Shown here in pieces: positions 7,891 through 15,660 of a stretch of 43,663 nt of DNA (positions are counted from its first letter, which is position 1; every line of letters starts with the position of its first letter). A model generated the notes under the pieces. It did no database searches, was not told the DNA's origin, and saw only the letters and a list, made by a program, of their open reading frames with translations. The stretch is from Desulfobacterales bacterium (GTDB lineage: Bacteria > Desulfobacterota > Desulfobacteria > Desulfobacterales > JAHEIW01), in NCBI GenBank assembly GCA_030066985.1, contig JASJAN010000029.1, positions 1 through 43,663 on the forward strand. Direction: 5' to 3'. The position numbers and the translations under genes were made by a program.

Positions 7891-8937
7891 ATGCCTATGG
7901 AACCCAAGTTAATCGGAGTCAGTCAAAATATTCAGCGCATCAGAGCGCTTATCGATCAGATTGCCGATACGGGCCTGAACACCATCATCTATGGTGAAAC
8001 CGGCGTTGGCAAGGAATTGATTGTTCAAAGCCTATACCATAAGTCCAACCGCGTCGGTAAACCATTTGTAAAGGTCAATTGCGCCGCCCTGCCGGACACC
8101 CTGCTGGAAAGTGAAATGTTCGGCTATGAGCAGGGGGCATTTACCGGTGCCGATCGCCGCAAACGCGGCAAGTTCGAGCAGGCTCACGGCGGAGTCCTCT
8201 TTCTGGATGAAATCGGCGACATGTCCCTTCCGCTTCAATCCAAACTGCTGCACGTGCTTCAGGGCGGTGATTTTACGCCGCTGGGTTCTGAAAAGGCGAT
8301 GACCGCAGATACCTGGGTCATCGCAGCCACCAACCACGAGCTCGAGCATGATATGCAAAATGGCGAGTTCAGGGAAGATTTGTATTACCGTCTCAGCACC
8401 ATTAAAATTTATATTGAGCCGTTGCGCAATCGCTCAGAGGACATCCCGCATCTGATTGAACACTACATTGAAGAATACAGCCAGATGTTCGGTGATAAAA
8501 AGCTTCAAATCCCAAGCCAGAACATCATCTCAAAAATGGCCAGCTACCAATGGCCTGGCAACGTCAGAGAACTGCAAAACGTGCTCAAGCGGTTTATGAT
8601 CCTGGGAGAAGGTGAAGAAACCATCGACGACCTGCTCAACACGGCAGCCCCCCGGCAGCGTGGTGCCGACTTTCCGCCAGGCGAAGCCAAGCCCTCTATC
8701 CCGGTCGACCTCTGGGGGGCTGATGGTGATAAACCACCGAATCTGTCATCATTGTCTTTGAAGAAAGTCCGCAAAAAAGCGTTGGATCGGGTTGAAAAAG
8801 AAGTCATATCCTACGTGTTAGATAAAACGGGCTGGAATCGCAGCAAAGCCGCTAAAATCCTCAATATCAGCTACAAAACCCTGCTATATAAAATCAAAGA
8901 TCTCAGCATCGAACAGCCACCGGATGCATCTGATTAA
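7891..8937 (+). CDS. Sigma54-dependent transcriptional activator without receiver domain
   Basis: A 348-residue NtrC-family enhancer-binding protein that begins almost directly with the AAA+ domain. Walker A GETGVGKE (35-42), the sigma54-contacting GAFTGA loop (82-87), Walker B with FLDEIGD, the arginine-finger region FREDLYYRL and WPGNVREL are all present. A Fis-type helix-turn-helix (GWNRSKAAKILNISYKTLLYKIK) ends the protein. No receiver, GAF or PAS domain is attached, so activity must be controlled by level or by a partner; the PilZ protein encoded just upstream is a candidate. The start is an ATG with an in-frame stop shortly upstream and no clear ribosome-binding site. Target promoters are unknown; the sigma54 promoter at 22408 is one candidate. 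Confidence 0.93.
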   Translation: MPMEPKLIGVSQNIQRIRALIDQIADTGLNTIIYGETGVGKELIVQSLYHKSNRVGKPFVKVNCAALPDTLLESEMFGYEQGAFTGADRRKRGKFEQAHGGVLFLDEIGDMSLPLQSKLLHVLQGGDFTPLGSEKAMTADTWVIAATNHELEHDMQNGEFREDLYYRLSTIKIYIEPLRNRSEDIPHLIEHYIEEYSQMFGDKKLQIPSQNIISKMASYQWPGNVRELQNVLKRFMILGEGEETIDDLLNTAAPRQRGADFPPGEAKPSIPVDLWGADGDKPPNLSSLSLKKVRKKALDRVEKEVISYVLDKTGWNRSKAAKILNISYKTLLYKIKDLSIEQPPDASD

Positions 8938-9705
8938 TCCCTAAGGCTCAAGGTTCACCGTTCTGCGTTCACCCGCCTTCGCGAATGCTACGGCGCGGCG
9001 AGCAAGGTTCAAAGGTTGTGGCACTAGCTACTGGCGGCTGGCTTATGCAGTAGCGCTGGAATTCCAGGCGGGAGTGCGCCGTGTAAGTCTTAAGCCCAAT
9101 TGGATAAAAACCGAGGACGAGTACGATGAATAACTGGATCTTTCGTCCTCGTCGTCGTCCTCGTGCTCGTCCTCGAAAACGCAGACGACCTAATATTGCA
9201 CAAATCGCGACCTTGGAACCTCTGAACCCTGAACTCTGAACCTTAGAATTCCGAAGGAATTCTTTTTCACATCTTTGGGTAAACCAATACCCATTTCAGC
9301 CCACAAACAGAAGCAGGCTCAACACCTTACAGATTCGAGGTCCCGAAGAACGTGAATCTATCCTAATGAAGTTACAGCCAATTTAAACGCGGTTCGCAGC
9401 AACCGTAATTTTCCGGACAAAAACAAATATCATGGAATAAAACTTGCTATACATTTCATCTGAGGTTGAAAATTCTCAACACGACCTATCTGGCCTGGAT
9501 AAAATAGCCTGCATGCGAAAGTGCCAAACGGAATTCCGAAGGGCAAACACAGAGGAGCACAGACCCGGCAAACACATCTCAAGGTATCATTGGGGAGAGC
9601 CATTTTGTCAGATAACCCCATATGATCCGGCTGGACGGCTGTGCCGCATACTGAAAATTCCTTTTAGAATCTTTGAATGAGTGCGTGGATGACGAGAGAA
9701 TTAAA
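8938..9705. other. 768-bp spacer with several inverted repeat arrays
   Basis: No gene that I can support. GGTTC-class arrays lie at about 8942-8970 and 9000-9020, with an inverse partner at 9209-9246 (units such as CCTTGGAACC and CTGAACCCTG). Nested between them is a CGAGGACGAG-class pair: 9111-9128 and 9141-9175, the latter a run of CGTCCTCGT-like units. From 9250 to 9705 the sequence is unremarkable; a small hairpin GGGTA/TACCC occurs near 9275-9290. A short reading frame at 9444-9680 has no recognisable features. Confidence 0.6.
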
Positions 9706-9903
9706 ATGGAATCTCAAGCGGAAAAAACTATGAACGAGCAAAAGCAAAACCTCACATCAACCGACAATGGCGGAAGGCGTTCCGGGGGGGATCGTCGAAC
9801 TTACTCTTATACTATGCATTTCCCTGAAAGGCGCAAAGGAGACGATCGGCGTAAAAGTAAAGATCGCCGCAAAACGCCACGCTATAAACTCCCGACAGAT
9901 TAG
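9706..9903 (+). CDS. Small basic protein with repeated DRR motifs
   Basis: A 65-residue protein of unknown function. Its C-terminal half is a run of Arg-rich repeats: GGRRSGGDRR, PERRKGDDRR, KSKDRRKTPR. Short proteins with RRxGxDRR repeats recur in delta-proteobacterial genomes as far as I recall, but I know no function. The ATG at 9706 is preceded by GAGAG at a workable distance; an upstream TTG at 9673 would add 11 residues. Repeats of Arg-Asp dipeptides could bind nucleic acid or an acidic partner; this is speculation. The gene sits about 700 bp upstream of the pilus genes on the same strand. Confidence 0.6.
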   Translation: MESQAEKTMNEQKQNLTSTDNGGRRSGGDRRTYSYTMHFPERRKGDDRRKSKDRRKTPRYKLPTD

Positions 9904-9907
9904 AATT

Positions 9908-9924
9908 ATTTCAAATTTTGAAAT
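9908..9924. promoter_or_regulatory. 17-bp palindrome sharing its core with the pre-pilin palindrome
   Basis: Arms ATTTCAAA and TTTGAAAT flank one T, just after the stop codon of the small DRR protein. The 13-base core TTCAAATTTTGAA is identical to the core of the palindrome at 22281-22303, and both are followed within about 15 bases by an AATTGTAAA-like stretch. It may be a protein-binding site; no U-tract follows, so it is unlikely to be a terminator. Confidence 0.4.
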
Positions 9925-10239
9925 TTTGATGCTACATAATTTGTAAAATTCGCCTTCAATGCCATGCTTGTTTGGTTTAGTAGCCATCAATCGGAATCAG
10001 ATGACTCGGCGGGACCGGACAATTATTCAATGCATGGCGCCGGTATGATGGCATCAACAAGGAAAGCAGCCCGCGAGCATGTTTAATTAGCAGATAAAGT
10101 TTGCAAATTATTTGTTTTACTTATAAAGTCGCATAGATATGGGAACGGCCTTGAATCCCGAATTTAAGGCAACTTTCAAGGTCATATCAGATTCTGCAAA
10201 GCGCTTGAAAACCAATGGTTTTCGCTAAGGTGTTATTTC

Positions 10240-10268
10240 TTGACAAAAAGCTAATTTTATGAATTAAT
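10240..10268 (+). promoter_or_regulatory. Candidate sigma70 promoter for the pilus operon
   Basis: TTGACA at 10240-10245 is followed after 17 bases by ATTAAT (10263-10268, four of six matches to TATAAT) in AT-rich DNA. If used, it gives a leader of about 340 nt before the first pilus gene. No sigma54 motif with correct spacing was found in this spacer. Confidence 0.35.
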
Positions 10269-10617
10269 TAATGTAGTTACTTGTTACTCGTCATTATTTG
10301 ATGAGACCCAACTCAAATATGAAATTTTATCGGCACGACGAATTCGCGGGTAGTCGAGCTGATCAGCGGTAGTGATTGGATAAAGGCGCGGCTGCACCGC
10401 ATGGCAGTATTTTGCACCATGCGCATAAGCGGAATCATATGTGCCGTTTTTGTTGCCGATCATAGCGCAAGCGGCGCCGGTTGCCCGTTTTGGCAAATAG
10501 CAGGCAGGCCCTTCAGCGGCTGTGTTGCCAGGTGATGCCACAACGCAGCCCGCAACCCGTTGCAGTTTTATCAGGACAAAAGATTGACCCGCTTTGATTT
10601 TTCAGGGGAGAGCAGTT
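10269..10617 (+). other. Long possible leader of the pilus operon with hairpin potential
   Basis: This 349-bp stretch is GC-richer than the DNA just before it. It contains local hairpins: CGCATGG (10398-10404) with CCATGCG (10417-10423), and TTGCC (10481-10485) with GGCAA (10492-10496). I do not recognise a c-di-GMP riboswitch or any other known RNA. A short minus-strand reading frame crosses it but has no recognisable domain. The 9904-10239 part of the spacer holds only the palindrome noted separately. Confidence 0.3.
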
Positions 10618-12528
10618 TTGGCCAAAAAGAATGAGATTTCTTCAACAGAGAGACTTCTTGAGCTAATCCGCACCGACAGAGAAGTCGACATAGAGGGCGC
10701 CGCCAAACCGTCGCGAAAAAAAAGCAGCGGCGTCAAATCATCGGTTCTGAGCTCATTTTCAATCGGGAAAAACATCACCGTCGGTGTCGATATCGGATAT
10801 GATGACCTCAAGCTGGTTAAGCTGAAACGCATATCGGATCAAAACCACGAACTGCTCGAATATGCTCGAATACCCTTCGATCCTAAAATCCCCAGAGAGA
10901 ACCCGGATTTCTATCAGTTTTTGAGACCGACACTGTTGGACTTTTGCGGAGCGGACAAAAATGCCGACATGTGGTGCACCATTTCTTCTGCCCGGGTGGA
11001 AACCCGTCAGTTCCGAATACCGAAAGTCGCCTCCCGCCAGATTCCAAACGCCATCTATTGGACGTACCAGCGAGAATCGGCTTTTGATGAAGAAGAAAAA
11101 CTATTCGACTTTGAAATTTTGAGCGAAGTACTGGATGAACAACCTCCCCAAATGGATGTGCTCGCCTATACCGTGCCGCAAGTCGAAGTCGTCGCCCTGC
11201 GAGATATGTTTGCCAAAGCCGGATTTCCTTTATCCGGCATATCCATCGTTCCGTTTGCATTTCAGACCCTAATGCGCACGCGTCGCGTAGAGGCTTTAGG
11301 CGAGTATGTGGCCAGCCTCTATATCGGGCGCGACTGGTCGCGGATTGATATTTTCCGAGAGGGCAATTTGACGCTGTCACGCGGTATTAAGGCGGGTGTG
11401 CGCACCATGATGGAGTCTCTTCAGAAAGAAATTGAGGGCACTAGCAAAGGTCTTTCATTGGTCAAGTCGCCCGATGAGGAGGTCGGCCGGATTCGAGCCG
11501 TAAAGAAAAAGATGAAGCTCGATTTGAAATTAGCCCAGGAATATTTCTTCGGTCACTTTCAGACGCCGGGCACGGGTGATGCGAACAGACAGAGGCCTAT
11601 CATCGATGAAAACAAGGTGTTTCAAATGATCCAGCCGGCGCTGGAACGACTGGTGCGGCAGCTGGAGCGCACCATTCGCCATTACGCCTTGAACTTTGAA
11701 AACGCCAAAATCGGCAAAATATATATCTCCAGCGGGGCAACACCGCATCAACGGATTTTGAATTATATCGGCGAAGAGTTGGGCATGCCTACTGAAGTAT
11801 TGAACCCTTTTCAGAGCAGTTCAAACTTTCTGCCGCTGGTGCCGATTCCGGATTCGGTATCCGAACAAAGCTCCTTTGCGCCGGCGGTGGGCATGGGACT
11901 GGCGGATAATTCGCGGACACCGAATTTTTTATATACTTATAAGGACAAGCGCAAGGCCGAACGCAACCAGCTGATTAACCGCGGTGTGTTTGCGCTCTTT
12001 ACACTCCTGATGGTGGCCTGTGTCGGGTTCTCGTTCTGGCAGGAGCGGCTCATTCGCGAGAAAGAGGAACAAAAACTGAAAATGACCCAACACATAGAGC
12101 AATACAACCTGCGGGTTGATCAGAACTTGATCCTCAAACTGGTTGAGCAAATCCGTCAGAAAAACAAATCTGACCGGGCTATTGGTCAAAAATATTTAAA
12201 TCTTGCGGTGATTAGCGAAGTCGTTGACCTGACGCCGCCAAATGTTCGTTTACTGAGCATATCCACGCAATTGGGCCCTTTGCAGAAAAAAGCACCGCCG
12301 CAAGAGGGCAAAAAGAAAAAGGCCAGCCCTCCACCGCAATCTAAATTACTGATTCTGGAAGGCATCGTTCAAGGCGATCGCCTCACGCTGGAATCGACGC
12401 TGGCCGGTTATTTAATGGAGTTAAAAAATTCGCCGTTATTTGATCAGCCGGATATCAGCACCAAATCATTTGAGTTTTCAGGAAACAATGAGGTCTTGCG
12501 GTTTAAGGCCCAACTGAATCTGGTATAG
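10618..12528 (+). CDS. mshI: MshI-like pilus assembly protein, PilM-PilN fusion
   Basis: A 636-residue protein joining two pilus assembly proteins that are usually separate. Residues about 53-430 form an actin-like PilM ATPase domain (VGVDIGYDDLKLVKL at 55-69, KIYISSGA further on). A membrane segment (about 456-473) leads into a periplasmic PilN-like part with a coiled coil (474-520) and an alpha/beta end. PilM-PilN-PilO link the cytoplasmic motor to the secretin. Start: TTG at 10618, with AGGGGAG seven bases upstream; another TTG at 10594 lacks this. It is the first gene of a same-strand run with PilO-like, PilP/MshK-like and secretin genes, matching MSHA gene order. The Lys/Pro-rich stretch after the PilN coil is unusual. 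Confidence 0.88.
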   Translation: MAKKNEISSTERLLELIRTDREVDIEGAAKPSRKKSSGVKSSVLSSFSIGKNITVGVDIGYDDLKLVKLKRISDQNHELLEYARIPFDPKIPRENPDFYQFLRPTLLDFCGADKNADMWCTISSARVETRQFRIPKVASRQIPNAIYWTYQRESAFDEEEKLFDFEILSEVLDEQPPQMDVLAYTVPQVEVVALRDMFAKAGFPLSGISIVPFAFQTLMRTRRVEALGEYVASLYIGRDWSRIDIFREGNLTLSRGIKAGVRTMMESLQKEIEGTSKGLSLVKSPDEEVGRIRAVKKKMKLDLKLAQEYFFGHFQTPGTGDANRQRPIIDENKVFQMIQPALERLVRQLERTIRHYALNFENAKIGKIYISSGATPHQRILNYIGEELGMPTEVLNPFQSSSNFLPLVPIPDSVSEQSSFAPAVGMGLADNSRTPNFLYTYKDKRKAERNQLINRGVFALFTLLMVACVGFSFWQERLIREKEEQKLKMTQHIEQYNLRVDQNLILKLVEQIRQKNKSDRAIGQKYLNLAVISEVVDLTPPNVRLLSISTQLGPLQKKAPPQEGKKKKASPPPQSKLLILEGIVQGDRLTLESTLAGYLMELKNSPLFDQPDISTKSFEFSGNNEVLRFKAQLNLV

Positions 12529-12564
12529 ACAAACGACCGGCAAACCATACGAAAAAGAATTAAA

Positions 12565-13101
12565 ATGGCAGATCGAATGTTAAAAAAACCCTTGGCCCAA
12601 AGCCTGATGATACTCGCTGTATGCGTGGTGGGAATTCTGGCCTTTTTCCTGCTGATCATTCTGCCCTCGGAAAGAGCAGCCGGTGAATTGGACCAGGAAA
12701 TCAAGGAGTTAAATGCGCGTATTGAAGAGCAGCGCATTTTGACGCCGGTATTCCACAGCCTGCTGAAACGGTCTAAGGTGTTGCCGCCTTCGGATCTACC
12801 CGTTCCGGAACGAACAAAATTGACCCATGGCGATATCAATACCATCTCGAGCGTTTTTCAGGAAATTGCTGCCCGTCACAATTTAAAACTCGAAGACGTT
12901 AAAACCGATGTCAGTTCGATGGTGGAGGATGCCGGCTACCTGTCAATGCAGCTTCGACTCAACGGCAATTTCTATAAGTTCCGTGAGTTTTTAGTTGATT
13001 TGGGATCGATTCCATCTCTGGAGCACATCGAGGAAATCAGCATACGTCCTCAAAAGGCGTCGAGAGAGCTTGAAATAAAACTCTGGCTGGCGCAGGAATA
13101 A
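12565..13101 (+). CDS. mshJ: MshJ/PilO-like inner-membrane pilus assembly protein
   Basis: A 178-residue single-pass membrane protein: short basic N-terminus, membrane helix (about 12-34), coiled coil (about 36-55, ELDQEIKELNARIEEQ), then a small periplasmic alpha/beta domain with a ferredoxin-like pattern as in PilO. PilO partners PilN in the alignment subcomplex. It starts 36 bp after the PilM-PilN fusion at an ATG with only a weak ribosome-binding site, so it may be translated by coupling. Assignment rests on size, topology and position rather than strong sequence motifs. Confidence 0.75.
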   Translation: MADRMLKKPLAQSLMILAVCVVGILAFFLLIILPSERAAGELDQEIKELNARIEEQRILTPVFHSLLKRSKVLPPSDLPVPERTKLTHGDINTISSVFQEIAARHNLKLEDVKTDVSSMVEDAGYLSMQLRLNGNFYKFREFLVDLGSIPSLEHIEEISIRPQKASRELEIKLWLAQE

Positions 13102-13199
13102 TTTCATTTTTAATTGCGAATTGTGAATTAAAAGTTAAAAATCGTTGAAAGAATTATATTCTAATCTCGGTTTGTGAAAGGTAGGAAGCTTAACAGCAA

Positions 13200-13231
13200 C
13201 CTGACACCTGACACCCGAAACCTGAAACCTT
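13200..13231. repeat. CTGACACC-type short-repeat array before mshK-like gene
   Basis: Degenerate units (CCTGACAC, CTGACACC, CGAAACCTG, AAACCTT) end six bases before the next start codon and fill the place where a ribosome-binding site would be. Similar arrays precede other genes in this window. Confidence 0.6.
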
Positions 13232-13237
13232 AAGATT

Positions 13238-13756
13238 ATGAGCCAACGGGAAAAAATAATTGTCGGTTTGATGCTGCTGAGTGTGGTATACGGTATTTAT
13301 GCTCTTTTCTTCGAGGGCAAGGGTAATAATAAAGCCTCACAGCCGGGAGTGGTCAGCGCCGCTGTCCAGCTGGACAATTTAAATGCCTTTATTACCAAGG
13401 TTGCCGACGCATCCAAGGCAGGGATGTCAAAAGAAGATAAATATATCATTTCGCGGGCCGAAACCAAATGGAAGCAGGACCCGATGATAACGGCCGAGTT
13501 AACCGACAAGCCCAAGGAGGAGATAGACCGGCAGAAAAAGGTCATCCAGGAAACCGGCCCTCGACCCGATCTTACTTACACCGGCTTTATGCAGATGGGC
13601 GATAAAAAGTTTGCCATCATAAACGGTTTTGAATACGCCCCTGGTGATCAACTTATAGTGGGCGACTATAAGGTGGCCAGCATCACACCGACCAAAGTGG
13701 TCATTGTTTCGACAGACGGCAGCAAAAAAAGGTTTATTTATCCATTGGAAGAATAA
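13238..13756 (+). CDS. MshK/PilP-like periplasmic pilus assembly protein
   Basis: A 172-residue protein with an N-terminal membrane anchor (about 6-24), a polar linker, and a C-terminal domain (about 105-172: GDKKFAIINGFEYAPGDQLI, then VGDYKVASITPTKVVI) resembling the small beta domain of PilP and GspC that contacts the secretin. Position between the PilO-like gene and the secretin fits PilP or MshK. The ATG has no visible Shine-Dalgarno because a short-repeat array lies directly in front. It ends 18 bp before the secretin gene. Family membership is inferred from domain pattern and context. Confidence 0.7.
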   Translation: MSQREKIIVGLMLLSVVYGIYALFFEGKGNNKASQPGVVSAAVQLDNLNAFITKVADASKAGMSKEDKYIISRAETKWKQDPMITAELTDKPKEEIDRQKKVIQETGPRPDLTYTGFMQMGDKKFAIINGFEYAPGDQLIVGDYKVASITPTKVVIVSTDGSKKRFIYPLEE

Positions 13757-13774
13757 CCATTAGGGTGAAAACTT

Positions 13775-15301
13775 ATGAATTGCGTCAAACTAAACAACAG
13801 GCTAGGGTATATCATCGTCGCAGTGGGAATCTGTTTTTTGCTGATCGGCGGCTGTGCCAGCCCCAAACTGGAAAAGCAGGACCCATTTTTTGACGAATGG
13901 AAAACCAAGGCGGAAACTTCTAAGGGCTTTTCGCCGGGCAAACCCAAACCCATCGACGAGCAGCCGAACATCATCAAGCCTAAAGTAACACCCAAAGAAA
14001 TCAAAATTGATGATATCGCCGAAAAACCGCTGCCCACGCGCAAAATCAGCCTCAAGATGACCGACATCGATGTGTCGGTGGTATTGCGTGCACTGGCCCG
14101 TGCGTCGGATCAAAATATTATCGTCAGCGAGGCGGTATCCGGCAAGATCAACATCAATATCGCCCAGGCGCCCTGGGACCAGGTTTTTTTAGGCATTCTG
14201 CGCACACAGGGCCTCAGCTACGCCTGGGAGGGTGAGATTATTCGCATCATGACCGCCGATGATATGGAAGAGGATCTCAAACGCCAGGCCCGGCAGCGAG
14301 AATTGACACTGACCGAGCAACCGCTAACCCGCATCGTTCCCGTTCGATATGCCACCGCCGACAATTTGAAGGATAACCTGGAAAAATTTCTGACCGCCGA
14401 TAAGGACGGCAACCCCATCGGCTCCATTCTGGTCGACAGCCACACCAACTCTCTGATCATCCAGGCCATCCGCAGCGACATGAAAACCATTGTTGCGGTT
14501 GTTGACCAGCTGGACAAGCCGACACCCCAGGTACTGATCGAAGCTTATATCGTGGAAGCCAACAAGGATGTGGCCCGTGAACTGGGTATCCAGTGGGGCG
14601 GGCTGATACGAACCGGTAAAGGCACCGGCGTTGGGTTTGGCACCGGCCGCGACAGCGGCGTGCTGGGCGATACGGTGGGCTCGGCCGTAGACCCGACCTC
14701 AGACACGGTGGTGGATTTACCGGCCCAGGCGCTGGGCGGTTATGAACCTTTTTCGCTGGGGCTCATTTACCAGAACCTCGGCGATGTTCTTTTGGCCACC
14801 CAGCTGTCTGCCCTGCAGGACAAAGGCAAGCTCAACATTCTCTCCAGCCCATCGATTACCACCCTGGACAATCAGACCGCGTTTATAGAAAGCGGTGAGG
14901 ATATTCCCTTTCAAACCGTAGAAGACGGTGAGGTCAACGTTGAATTTAAAAAGGCGGTGCTGAGCTTGAAAGTCACGCCGCACGTGATCGATGACAATAC
15001 CCTTAAAATGTATGTCAATGTTCATAAAGATGAAGCCGATTTTTCCAGAACCGTCCTCGGCAATCCGACGATCATTACTAAAAATGCCGAGACCAACGTC
15101 ATTCAACTGGATGGCCAAACCATCGTCATCGGTGGTCTGAACAAAGAAACCACCAGTCGCTCGGACACCGGGGTTCCGTTCTTGGAAGACATCCCCGGAC
15201 TGGGCTACCTGTTTAAACGCAAAAGCACCGATGATCGGCTCGAGGATCTGTTGATTTTCATTACACCGCACATCCTGGAGGCGGCGCCACCGCGCAGTTA
15301 G
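13775..15301 (+). CDS. mshL: MshL-like secretin lipoprotein
   Basis: A 508-residue outer-membrane secretin. The signal peptide ends in a lipobox LIGGC with C27 as the lipidated residue. After a Pro/Lys-rich linker comes an STN/N0 domain (about 87-160, ISLKMTDIDVSVVLRALARASDQNIIVSEAVSG), an N1/N3-type secretin_N domain (about 190-250) and the secretin barrel (about 330-505) with ILSSPSITTLDNQTAFIESG, VIGGL and VPFLEDIPGLGYLFK. It forms the channel through which the pilus leaves the cell. It is shorter than PilQ and closer to MshL or PulD-like MSHA secretins. As a lipoprotein it may reach the outer membrane without a separate pilotin. Confidence 0.93.
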   Translation: MNCVKLNNRLGYIIVAVGICFLLIGGCASPKLEKQDPFFDEWKTKAETSKGFSPGKPKPIDEQPNIIKPKVTPKEIKIDDIAEKPLPTRKISLKMTDIDVSVVLRALARASDQNIIVSEAVSGKININIAQAPWDQVFLGILRTQGLSYAWEGEIIRIMTADDMEEDLKRQARQRELTLTEQPLTRIVPVRYATADNLKDNLEKFLTADKDGNPIGSILVDSHTNSLIIQAIRSDMKTIVAVVDQLDKPTPQVLIEAYIVEANKDVARELGIQWGGLIRTGKGTGVGFGTGRDSGVLGDTVGSAVDPTSDTVVDLPAQALGGYEPFSLGLIYQNLGDVLLATQLSALQDKGKLNILSSPSITTLDNQTAFIESGEDIPFQTVEDGEVNVEFKKAVLSLKVTPHVIDDNTLKMYVNVHKDEADFSRTVLGNPTIITKNAETNVIQLDGQTIVIGGLNKETTSRSDTGVPFLEDIPGLGYLFKRKSTDDRLEDLLIFITPHILEAAPPRS

Positions 15302-15660
15302 ACCATCGGGTAAGGACGCGGATCAGTATTGATCCAAACAGCAGGAGGAAAAGCAAAAACCAAAAATCGAGTGCCTGAATGAAATATGCCTCAGGGCCGC
15401 AGGCGAACATCTGACGTATTCAACAAATCTCCCCGCACCTTTTAGATGACATCAATCGTTTCCGGCACTCCTTTTCCCGACACCCTTTTGGCACCTGGGA
15501 TCGCAAAGGGCAATTTGGGCACCTTGGGACCATCCCCGGCATTATCTTAACTTTGTCATACGGTATTACGGTGCGATGGGTTGCGCAAAAGACCGTTTAG
15601 CAGCAAAACGTTCTTTGCAGGTACCAAAACCACAAGCCGGCGATTAGGCCATAGACCGCG
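15302..15660. other. Spacer between secretin and MshM-like gene
   Basis: No gene seen. Two GGCACC-T-GGGA-like stretches occur near 15490 and 15520, one of which resembles a sigma54 promoter but has one base too many between the GG and GC elements. No terminator with a U-tract is visible, so transcription may run through. Confidence 0.5.

Noticed and set aside
9444-9680. Plus-strand reading frame of 78 codons with a TTG start
   Set aside because: No recognisable features and no ribosome-binding site; composition does not look coding.
10284-10541. Minus-strand reading frame of 85 codons in the pilus leader
   Set aside because: No recognisable domain, no good ribosome-binding site, and it lies opposite a region that folds on the plus strand; kept only as part of the leader description.
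15488-15505. Possible sigma54 promoter before the MshM-like gene (TTGGCACC...TCGCA)
   Set aside because: The GG at 15490 and the GC at 15503 are 13 bases apart instead of 12; sigma54 promoters tolerate almost no spacing change.
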